Positions 53,721-64,000 of a DNA stretch of 64,000 bases are shown one piece after another. The notes under the pieces were generated by a model. The model was not told where the DNA came from, made no database searches, and was given only the letters and a program-made list of their open reading frames with translations. Within the stretch, counting starts at the first letter, position 1; each line of letters begins with the position of its first letter. Made by a program: the position numbers and the translations under genes. This DNA is from Acheta domesticus (taxonomy: Eukaryota > Arthropoda > Insecta > Orthoptera > Gryllidae), in the NCBI GenBank assembly GCA_031308135.1, contig JAHLJT010000631.1, positions 196,406,685 to 196,470,684 on the forward strand, given 5' to 3'.

Positions 53721-56700
53721 CTATGCTTATAGACCCCGGAAGCTTTCCATAAGCTGAAGCCGCTGCCTCTGCCGCCTAAGTTGCCATTACCAGCGAAGCA
53801 GAGCGCCCGTTGCTCTTCGTTGTCGTCGCATGAACCGACGCAGTCGCTTTCGCTATTATCGCAATTGCCAGGGATTGTATCCTCCCGTTGGTATGTTAAT
53901 GAGCCAACTCACCTTCTACCACTGGGTACTATAATTCACATCCTGATCGATAAATGTGGAATTTGTGGTGAACAAAGCGGATTAGTGGATGGTTTTTTGA
54001 GGATTCACCCGTTTTATCCTGCCTCCCAAACCGTTCTCCATCATTACTCAAATCATGATTAAATCCCTAGAAAATACATTCGTTTACTCCATATATGATA
54101 GGCTTAGAAACTGACATTATATTACAGAGACCACAAATACCATTGAACACATCGTTGTTATTGCCACGATTATTGTCACCGCTAGCTGACCCTGCAATAT
54201 TAATAAATTCTTCATCACCGTCGCAAACGCCAAAAGCGACAATTGTCAACACCATCTCTTACACCAACACTGCACTGTACACTGTGAATGCTATTATAAC
54301 TTCATCTTACAATTGTACTAGCACACTCGTTGGCCCTTAACAGCCGAACCTTTCTCATTTAGGGAGCGTTGGCCATGAATATCTGTACACATCCCTGCAC
54401 TGACTGTTACATCAGAAGCGCTTCGTATAATTAATTTGAATAAGGTTTTATTTTAACAAAGAGTCTCTCTCACTACTACCTTTACTTACTAAATGCTGCT
54501 CTTGAGATCTCTTATGCTGCCTGTTGCATGTCTTAATATTCCTGCATTTCTATAAATCAAATACACATCGTCCATGTTTCTACATCCAATATACTACTCT
54601 TTAATACATACTCTTTAACCGTCACGGCTTCATATCTGCTCACGAGTGTGACCACTATATCTTATTTCAACCCAACACTAGTTGTCTCCCATCTGTCTCC
54701 CATCGCAACCAAGGTCTGCTATTCTCTTCCTAAAGTACTGGCAGAATATAAGCGACTCTGACAGTTTGATGCGCTGTTGCCACACATTACTACGCTCATG
54801 GCACCATCTGCATTACAAATTAAATCTCAAAACATTAACATTTACTGACAGATGACGACACGTCTTGATATCATATTCATAACATTCGTTCACAGGCGAA
54901 CCTTATCGCCTCCGGGACGTCGTGTGACTCAGATGAGCAGCAACGCGGACCGCTGGCTGTGAGAAAGTACACAAATCCTCGCAAGCTGATTGCTTCAGAG
55001 CAGGTCACATGACGTACCACAGCACGTGGCGAAAGAACTGTCAGAGTCGCTTATGCTCTGCCGGTACTGTAGATGCCGTGTTAATCCTTTTCACTTCACT
55101 TGTCCTCGCGTTCCCCTTTTCAATCGTCCTGTTCCATGCTACCACACTGCCGTTCACCAAAGGTTCCTTCCCCATTATTTGTGCATCCGCTCGTTACCCT
55201 TTCTCACCACCTCCTTGGCTTTCAGCGATGAAAACGGCAGTCGTGGCGCTCTCATTCCCACCACATCGTTTTCAACGTTCTCACTGAAACCCTGGTTAAT
55301 TTACACAGCAACCCCGCCATTGATATTCTCTACAGTGCTGTGGCCTGCAGCACCTCTATCAAACAACCCCACGACTTACCCCCTTTGAATCTCAAGCTCG
55401 TAATTCCTTTTTGACACATACAGGGTTTCAACATCTGCTTCTTTTCCTTTATCAAAAGTTTCCTTTGACGGCATCGACAGGTAGGTTTACTATGATCTCT
55501 GCTCTGTTGGTGTTCGCTATGCACCTTCAACCCGCCCCTTCTCGTTATCACCTGAAATATCTTTATTGTCTTGTATCATAATTATCCTCTCCCAGAAGTC
55601 AAAAAATTCCTTACATTTAACACAGGTATAATCGAAATCGAAATGAAAATATATGGAAACAGACGGAGGTAATCTCTTCAATTACAAAATGATTAGGAAA
55701 CAAAACACACCAGTGGCAGTAACATGTTCAGAGCGTGCAAAGACAGATGAAGAAATAAAATATTGTAAAGGCATTCATAAAAAATAAAGAAGAGAGCAAA
55801 ACAAATCTGGAGCGAGAAAAGACATCAAAGAAGTCGGGGAGGACAGAAATTCAAGACCTAGATATTGAAAAATCGAGATTTGTTGAGGTCGTAAACGGCG
55901 AACACCTAAGGGGAACGGCGAACCCCCTGTTCTGAACCTAATCAGAAGGTTTCACGTTTTGGTTTCGGTGTTTGTTTTCATCAATCAAGTAAACTAAATG
56001 ACTTTCTTCAAATCATTGTTAATTATATTAATTAATAATTATGCACATGCATTTTTTCAATATTTATCTCTTGAAGCGATAGAAATTAAAAATTAAAATA
56101 TTCCAAATCCGAACTCTTAAATAGAAGGGGGAAGTTCACCACTCTCCAAGGCGAAGTCGTCGTTACTCGTAGTTGATTTGCAATTCAATTACACAGGTTA
56201 CATGAGATAAATACGTAATAATATTTTATTTAAAATCGCGTACAAAAGAGGAAAGATAAGTTTAGAGACTGAATTAATTAACGAATTATTCTTATGCGAT
56301 ATACCTATCAAAGAATTGATGCCCGTAAAAATAGAACGTGCGCAGTGTCTTTAGTTGGAAGGAGTTGGCAGGTAGCACACTCTGTAAATGCAAAGCTGTT
56401 TTCGATCTTTTTCAGACAATAGCAGCAAAAATTAAGATTTTCTTCTGAATTTGACTTCGTTTTTGAATGTTTTCCCGTAGCTCACGGAAGATTGTTTCCA
56501 AAGATGAATTATTTCTTCCAGTGGCCACAGTTCGATTTTCACGATTTATTTTATACTACTTGGTAATTATTGTTTTCAATCTATTTCGAACTCTCTCAAA
56601 GACTTGTGGGAAAAGCATTCCGTCATGTGTTTACTAGTTTAAAAGTTTTAATTTTGGAGCAGCTCACGGGAATTCTCTATTGGTTTACAGCGATCCAGGT

Positions 56701-57489
56701 TTGCAAAGGTTCATAATTTCAACATTAGAAGATGTGAGGCTCAAGACTTCCTTGGAATTGACTGACTTGAATTTTGTTAGCATTGCGTAAAGTGTTACAG
56801 AGTTCATCAATATTGTATAAAGCTTTTGTCTTATTCGTGTGTTAACAGTTTGCTTACATTTATTTTGTCATACTCACAAAAGTCTAAGCTGAACAGTGTG
56901 CTCCAGATTTGTTTTCTGTTTCAGAGGTCGTGCTAACTGGAATAAAACGGGTTTTTGGAAATATAGCGAGATTAAATGGAGAAATAATGTCAATTTAACA
57001 AAGTCTTTTAAATACATGTGTAAATAAGTCAAAATAGGGAACCAATGTTAACAGTGTGACAACATACTCTGCAATATTGTCTACTACGGTCTGCTGTCCA
57101 CAAATTTTCTTCAAAAAACATTCCTGTTAGCTATGAGTGAATTTCAATCCAAAAACTGTATTTAACCATGAACCATATATTTATTTAGTTTTATATTTCC
57201 TGATTAATAATGGTTATCTAGAGTATAATGAGGGGTATTACAATGTTCAAAATAACATAGAAATTACACTTCTTTGCGATACGGTAGATATCCTTTCATT
57301 AACTCAAATATATTTTGTTTGTCGCACAAAAAATTCTATTTATCTTAAATCTACCCTAGAACAACGCGAGTACAGCATCGTACAACAGAATCCAGAAATT
57401 ACACAACTCCAAAATTCGCAATACTACGAGTGTGTAGAACACAGCATCTCTCTCACTGGGTAAATGCGTGCATGTTATCTTCTCACATC
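53721..57489. other. Non-coding stretch, 3.8 kb
   Basis: The first ~600 bp has CAT/TTG-rich degenerate sequence. Beyond that no exon, repeat or RNA gene was recognised; frames at 54990-55388 are featureless. Confidence 0.45.
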
Positions 57490-57760
57490 CGCAGTGTTTA
57501 CGATACGCGTAGTGTATGGTGCAGACCGCAGGCGGTGGCGTTGAAACACGCAGCCAGCCCGAATGGCTTGCCGGTCGAGAGGCCGTGTTTCTCCTCGCGC
57601 AGGCTGCCAACATCGGACACACCGCCCGCAAAGGCCAGAATCCATCTGCCACGCGACTAAGCAGATTTGCCTCATTGGTTGGCTCCCTTTGTCTGCCATT
57701 TTCCCGGGTTTTGGCACAAATTATCGTCCCTGTTGTCGAATTGAAGCGAAGAGATTATTA
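57490..57760. other. Moderately GC-rich patch, unknown
   Basis: Overlapping open frames on both strands (80-98 codons) show no recognisable domain. It may be an old repeat or a small CpG-rich regulatory patch. Confidence 0.25.
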
Positions 57761-58139
57761 AATAAGCCGTTATGGGGCAGTGTCATGACTTTATTCGCCT
57801 ATCGAATTTTGCATCGGTTTCCAGGTATTGTCGTGTCATGAAACCACTTAATTTACTTTTAAAAGATTTTCCCCGAATTCAATTGATTTTCATTTCGTCC
57901 ATGAAGTAAGAGTGATCCTCGCTATTAAAGAAGCAGGATTGAGTACTTCAAAAGGGATTTTTAAAGAGAAAAATGAAATAATTGCAAAAATGAAAAGAAA
58001 GGAATGAAATTAAATAAATCAGTCATGGTACATGGATTAACTTAAATATATACCTAATTGATTTCATCTGGACATTTACTGTACATTTTGAAATTCAATA
58101 TACCCACTGTACTACTAACCTACTGTCTGTCTGTACTGG

Positions 58140-58405
58140 CACAATTGCCTCTGACGGGGTCAAGGCCTACCAGCGGCGTCCCGGACTTGCGGCCATGGGT
58201 TAAGGGGTAGGTGTGGTTAGCATATAGACATCCCTACGCACTTTTCTGCTCATCTCAGCCTGAGAAGAGAGATTTCTCATCGTCACACAGCAACAGATGC
58301 TGGAACATTATAAGGAAAGCGCACACTATAATCTGCCCCGACCAGGAATCAAACCCGGAGCCGCGTCATGGAAAGCGAGCACCTGACCAATGAGGTACCC
58401 ATGGG
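58140..58405 (-). mobile_element. tRNA-derived SINE
   Basis: On the minus strand a tRNA-like head begins near 58400: CTCATTGGTCAGGTGCTCG (box-A-like) and CTCCGGGTTTGATTCCTGG (box B, GGTTTGATTCC) are separated by a typical ~30 bases. A ~170-bp body follows. A head with both Pol III boxes makes this the clearest classic SINE in the window. No target duplication was identified. Confidence 0.7.
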
Positions 58406-58808
58406 GAACAACTAACTTATTACCATCCAATTATTTTTCAAATTATTCAATTATATATTTTTAGTTTAGCGTGGCTCCTCCGTATTTTCGTGTAAGAGAG
58501 TTGTATTTGTATTATGAAAGTTCAAAATGAAAAGAAATTTTAAGAATAATACAATTTCCTACCTCTTTCGTCCTTGTAAATAGAAATTTACATAAAAGAG
58601 CTTCAACAAAAACATGTCCTAAAAAATTCGTTTGTTCTGTTACAAAATTTGGTCCAGTTAACGTTAATGTAATGAATTAAGTCCTAACAACATACGTTAT
58701 ACTTGAAAAGCACTGCGTTTCCCTACTACAAGTGTTTGGCTTGAGGCACCAAAAATACTTTTTTTATAATTTTTCCTGAATATTTTGTATCTGGTTTACA
58801 ATAGTGAT
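58406..58808. other. AT-rich non-coding stretch
   Basis: Nothing recognisable. Confidence 0.5.

Positions 58809-58852
<44 letters not shown>
58809..58852. repeat. (TAA)n microsatellite
   Basis: About fourteen perfect AAT triplets. Confidence 0.97.
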
Positions 58853-58853
<1 letters not shown>

Positions 58854-61624
58854 GATTCATTTATCTTATTGAGAGAAATTGAATGAGCTACTGATCACCC
58901 CCGTAGGGTCTTAAATCCCCAAACACCCTTTTTAGAGTATCAAAACCATCTAAATGCACTTTTGTTTAAAGAATTTAGTGAGTTTTTTTGAAAGGCTCCC
59001 CCCCAAAAAAATGTTATATCCCTCCCGGTTGATCGTTATGCGTAAAATGGCATTTTCCTTCCTTCGACTGATGGACCGGAAGACTAGCCATGAGTAACTG
59101 ACGAATATATGGATGCACGCAGTGTACTACGCATAGGACATTCATACGTGTATTATCAATATTTCCAAGTGATGAACACCCATTTCATGTGATATTACCA
59201 TCAACTAGGTCCGCGTCCCTTGGTTGCGGCCGCTCAACAAAAACTTCCTTGAGGGCTCTTCTTCTCAATCGCATCATTTATAGTTGTGTTCGTCTTCGCT
59301 GAACTTACCAACATGAGACACATTTGACCTTACGTCCGGGGGCGAAGAATAGTGGCAAGCTGCACAGCGTTTTGAATTTCTCGGCATAGATGTTGCCCTG
59401 CGAGATACAGACAGAATGAAGGCAGTTTTTGAACGCTTTTAGCTGCGTCACACGTACCTCAGAGCGAGGCTCGGCACACACACACACAAGTGTAAATGAA
59501 GAATGATATTTGCGGTCAGAAATATATATTAGTTGATGGAAGATATAATAATTTCTCAGAAAATAATTTAGAAATATACAAAATTGTAAATTATAATGAA
59601 CACAATTAAGAATATTTCTTATGTAACTTAATTTTTTTCTGAAGGTTTATTTGTATTTTTCAATTTTTGTTTTTACTTTTTTGTAATTTGTTTGCTAATT
59701 TATTTTTTGGGTGAATAATATTTAAACTGTCAATAGTTTGTTTAAACAACTTAATTATAATAAAATACTAATATCATTTTTGTTTCATGTAACACATCCA
59801 AAATGTAAAATAAATTAATAACTGAAGTATCTGTTTTTAAGCTACATAACACCGTTTCGCAAAGTTTTGATCATTTTATTGCATGTTTTTGTGTTTTACT
59901 GCACGTTTTAGAGTTTTTTATTGCACGAAAATGTGGTATATTTAATATAATGCCTCTTTTGAAGATAACTGTAAAATATCTCTTGCAAAATTTATTTCAT
60001 GAAAAAATAACAACATTACAAATCGTATAATCTGATTTTCCAGCTTTGCGTGTTCTATTTTCATTACTTCTTTTCGAAAGAACAAGAGAATGCTTTCGAA
60101 TTTTGAATACTCTTTATTTTTCATTAGCACTTCTACTCAACGTTCTGAGAAAATAAATTGTAAACTTTTTATGCAATTAAATACATTACATAGTATTTGA
60201 AAATTAATGTTTTGAATTTTATAAAATGTTTAATATCCTCACTACGTTTTAACGAATTTGCGTATTTTAGGTATCTACAAATATTTTAGCTCTCGTTCTA
60301 TCATTGCGATAATTACCTACTTCAATATTCTCACAAAAATGTAAACCTTTCTACAACACCATGAACATATGTTCAGAATTTAATACAATTGTTTCAAATA
60401 ATTGAAAGCCTCAGAATATGAATGTGTCAGTGCGAGAATTTACAAGTGATTGAACGAATGCATGAATCTCTCGCAACATCCCACCTTTAAACAAAACCTC
60501 ATTCTCGAAGTCAAAGAGATGCAGGCGCGCTTTGGTGTGTGCGGTTAGTCAGCCTTATTTGAGGCGCACCATATTATTGTGGCTTCTCTTTGTTCGCCGC
60601 TTACTTCATTGAAGTTAATAACTGAAGGCAAAGAGACAGATCTTCGAGAGTTCTGTTTGTAAACCCACGTACTCTTCTCGTTCATCTTCCTCTGCATTTT
60701 GCCTCGCCTCCAGTAAACCTTTGAAGTCGCACGAGCCTCGCTGCCTGCTCCAGCTGGCGTTTTGAGGCTGGTTAACAATCGGCTCATGACGTTCTTGCGC
60801 GGCGGTGGGTAGGCAAGCAGCTGAAGTCGGCGTTAAACGGAGCGTTTTTTCTGGCAGTTGGTGCACCTCGAAAGACTCCTTGAGTTGATCCAACTTGTAT
60901 TGTATGTGTAATGTGTAGAAAATTGCGCAGATCAACAAATTTATGCGTTTTCTAACGAGTTTACGTGGGATGTTTGAAAACATTTTCTTTTCGTAAATTT
61001 TTTAATTTTTTGTACAGATTTTTGAGAACTAAGATTATTGTCTGTGAAGTTTCTTTGATCAACATTGTCATACTATGGTGACATACTAATTGATCGCTTA
61101 TTTTAATGTTCCAAACACAAGGCAATTTTAGATTTTTATAAATATTGTAAAGGTTTGTGGTTATAATCTAAACTGAACGGTTATGTAATGAAATTTCTCT
61201 TTTTCGTCTAGAATTACTTTTTTCCTTGATTTCTGTCGTTTCACCAGGAAAAAATATGGTTACCGTTTACTTATTCTTAGTATAATTTCTTTATCTTCTT
61301 TTGATGTATCTTTTCAAGGTCTTTGTGCCATCTCAACGAATAGAAATGGATTTCTTTATCCTGTCGCTTCCTTTACTGTCTTGATCTTGTTGACCTCAGC
61401 GTCTGTAGGGGTTCTTCAGAGCTAAATTGCGTATTCATTTTACTCATCAGAAACAAAAGCCACCACCACTTTTCCTTCCTTTTCAGCTTTTGAGCTTTTA
61501 TAATTTTCACTTCTTTCATCTTGTGAAAATGACTCCTGGCAAATGTTGACTGTTAAATCGATTCCATGCTCAAGATTTCTCTTGTATTTGTTGGATTACG
61601 GAGGTTACGAAGATCTTTACATAT
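58853..61624. other. AT-rich non-coding stretch, 2.8 kb
   Basis: No exon or mobile element was recognised. The frames at 60545-60983 (minus) are featureless. Confidence 0.5.
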
Positions 61625-62190
61625 TTAACTCAAGAGAGGTGGCGCTGGGTCTCTTGTGACCCCACGTATCTTTCCTTAGCTGCAGTTGCCTAATTTGGCG
61701 AGTCAGAAGCTTTACATTTCACATACCTTTTACAGCATTCTTTAGCTTTTGTATGAAAGATTTTCAAAATTTTATATGTAATAATTAATTTATAAATATT
61801 TGTGAAACCAATACAAACATATTAAATTCCGTACTTTTTCTAAGTTGTGTTGATTGGCATTGAAGCATTTTCAATAAATTTGTTTTATGTGAGACAATGT
61901 TAGAAAATGAAACTTACTGAATTTTCTGATATCTTTGCCGTTGAAATATTCAAGAAAATGTAAATGAAGTCACTACATATAATGAAAGATAAATGATTAT
62001 TTTGCCTTTTTATTTGTTTCAATTCCTCATATGCATGTTTGTTTATGTGTGAATTAAGTTAATATGACCTTATAAATGATTGATTATTATTAAAATAACT
62101 AATTTCACACTTATTTCTTGCTAAATATAATTTTATCAAGAAATAACTCAAAGGGGTCAGAAATGACCCCGCGCCACCTATAACGTAACT
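61625..62190. mobile_element. piggyBac-like MITE
   Basis: Inverted 27-bp ends lie at 61637-61663 and 62153-62179, starting AGGTGGCGC(T/G)GGGTC and ending TGACCCC, with 23 of 27 positions matching. Each end contains a GGGTC...GACCC internal hairpin. A TTAA (61625-61628) precedes the left end; the right flank has only a decayed TAACGTAA. The AT-rich interior has no ORF. The GTGGCG/GGGTC...GACCC end style is common in insect piggyBac-like elements. Confidence 0.65.
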
Positions 62191-63640
62191 CCAACAACCG
62201 CCACCTCTCCAGGGTTGAAAGATTAGATAAGAAGTAGCACGTTCTTAGTGTTCATATTTCTTACTGTATTACTTTGTTAATTACATGGACATCACCTCAT
62301 TTTCTAACACCACTTATTCTACCCGTAAACATAATAATTTGAGGTAAAGGGATGTAAAGTGTTACATTGTGAGTAGATAATTTTCCACCCCATGCTGCAA
62401 TAAGACTCAAGGCTGGAAGTTTGAAACGATTAATGAAACACTTTTTGTTAACGTGTCGTAATGGATCTAATGTAGTGATATATTATTTAATCTTATTTTG
62501 ATATAATATTTCAATCCAATTTCCTGGTGTCTCAATGTACGTCTGAAAATAACAATTACCTAAAACACATAATCACAAAGCGTTCTAGACTCTTCATTTG
62601 TAGAGTACATATACAGTAAGTAGAAGATTTTGAAGTGCTATAATAAGCTGTAATAGAAGAATCAAACTTCTCACATTAGAAGAATCCAATGAAGCATTAG
62701 ATTCTTAGATTAATACTTTATAAATACGAAGAAATATATAATAAATAATAATAACAATTTACAAACAAATCATAAAGGGAATTAATGAAGTTAATAAGAA
62801 TGTATTGTTAGTATACAAATCAGATTTGATACGTGCATACTATCACAGCTTTACAACGCAAGTGCCGATGCAACTAATGATAATAATTTTGTCACAGTTC
62901 TACACATTCTATTACCATAAGGCACTATTACCTACATCTTCATGTGCGTAATTTTAAGTTTCACTCGACTGTTGTCACGCTTGGCTTTGTTGGCGGTGAC
63001 CAGTATTTCAAAAATAAACTCTGATATCGGACTTGGAAGTTTTTACGTTAGTATGAAAATTCAATACAGCCCAATGTATTGTAAAGCTCCACTTTCTGGT
63101 CTGCTTTGTGGTACCATAATGCAATGTATTCTGAAATAAAAGTATCTAAACAAAAAACTAATATACACTGAAAATTATTAGAAAATTTATGTTAATTTCA
63201 ATACCTTCCCTTCATGAAACGACCAGTAGAATGAAACTTTATTGAACAACATTGATACAACAAAAGTAAAATTGAATCGTGCACGAGCGCACAAGCGCTT
63301 AACAATTGACTAATTCTAATTTTTTGCCTTTAATTATGAACTGAACTAAATCTCTCCACACATTGAAATAATGTTGTCAACTCTTCTTGGGATGAAATTT
63401 TAAAAAAATATTTCCTTCAATAAAGCAAACATTCAATGATGAGAATAATATAATGCATAATAACTAAAAAAAAATTGGGATAATAAACTGTCCAGGTACC
63501 GTGCTTTTCAATATATTAAGGTACGGAGATAATGAGCTCAGAGTAAAGTAACAATTTATTTTCTGAGATTTTTACGTCAGTACAGTCGTTAGACTAGAAT
63601 TTCGGCAATTGTTTACTTACATGGGTGGTATTTGTGGCAG
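62191..63640. other. AT-rich non-coding stretch
   Basis: Nothing recognisable; short frames such as that at 62942-63139 are featureless. Confidence 0.5.
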
Positions 63641-63699
63641 GGAGCGAAACGAGATGTTGATGACGTAACAACCCGTACATGAGTCAGCGTTAGAGGGAA

Positions 63700-63960
63700 G
63701 TGGGTAATGGCCAGAAGAACGTTTTGAGCGAACGCATCATACAGCTCCGCCGCAAAAACGGTAGCGCCGACGCGACTAAGGGAGCGGATATATCGACCAC
63801 GGCTGCAAACCTACAACAAAGGAACCGCAATAAGGATATAGGGATACCCATTAGAAAGCGAGACAACAGGACAGAGAGAGATGGACCCGACGGGGAAAGA
63901 GAGACGGAGGATGAAAACAACCCAACTGCGAGCACCGTGGTCCGTCGTTCTGCTCTTTAA
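63700..63960 (+). CDS. Unrecognised hydrophilic ORF (86 aa)
   Basis: A highly charged product, MGNGQKNVLSERIIQLRRKN, continues with ADATKGADISTTAANLQQRN and a KRDNRTERDGPDGERETEDE tail. There is no hydrophobic segment, signal or known motif. The surrounding ~350 bases are GC-richer than the flanks, as is seen at the 5' part of many non-LTR elements; an ORF1 start is one possibility. It may equally be chance. Confidence 0.25.
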   Translation: MGNGQKNVLSERIIQLRRKNGSADATKGADISTTAANLQQRNRNKDIGIPIRKRDNRTERDGPDGERETEDENNPTASTVVRRSAL

Positions 63961-64000
63961 ATCAACCCTTGTTTCCGTCCGGTTAGCAGGGACAGAGAGA

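Noticed and set aside
58809..58860. (TAA)n as the 3' tail of an I-type LINE
   Set aside because: No LINE coding or 3' UTR similarity was seen beside it; an ordinary microsatellite is simpler.

Overview
This window reads as nuclear DNA from an animal, almost certainly an insect with a large, repeat-dense genome. The signs are an AT-rich background with spliceosomal GT...AG introns, one exon of an arthropod-type neuroligin, insect-style mariner, piggyBac-like, Crypton-like, non-LTR and LTR elements, tRNA-derived SINE-like repeats, and many simple-sequence arrays. Nothing bacterial is present: no operons, rRNA or CRISPR. Order and species cannot be fixed from sequence alone; a polyneopteran insect such as a phasmid or cockroach relative is only a guess.

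Layout. 0-10 kb: a 5'-truncated non-LTR element with target duplications; a 1.68-kb TTAA-flanked element carrying a decayed multicopy arthropod ORF; an internally deleted mariner split by a solo LTR; and a TTAA-flanked piggyBac-like deletion derivative. 9.7-22.5 kb: members of one dispersed SINE-like family ('family D'), one blown open by a 1.7-kb purine microsatellite and another abutting a 1.38-kb array of a GC-only 10-mer. 24-29.4 kb: a 150-bp foldback, a (GTCY)n-bearing repeat, a large inverted repeat with ~0.6-kb arms, and a broken Crypton-like tyrosine recombinase. A ~1.1-kb repeat at 44.2-45.3 kb matches both ends of this block but lacks its middle. 29.6-36 kb: CpG-rich islands, a mariner fragment, a 15-bp minisatellite and a purine-rich tandem repeat. 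37.4-43.4 kb: a complete, apparently very young LTR retrotransposon encoding only Gag-type and protease ORFs. 49.3 kb: the neuroligin exon, followed by a ~0.9-kb degenerate tandem array that repeats its exon end and splice-donor region. 52 kb: a 44-bp minisatellite open in several frames. The rest to 64 kb is AT-rich intergenic or intronic sequence with another SINE, a piggyBac-like MITE and microsatellites.

The only convincing host coding sequence is the neuroligin exon on the + strand, so much of the flanking DNA may be intron of that gene. Everything else recognisable is mobile or repetitive. The strongest candidates for something undescribed are the gag-protease-only LTR element with its possible frameshift signal, the Crypton-bearing block and its short relative, the TTAA element with the orphan ORF, and the minisatellite seeded by an exon/splice-donor boundary.
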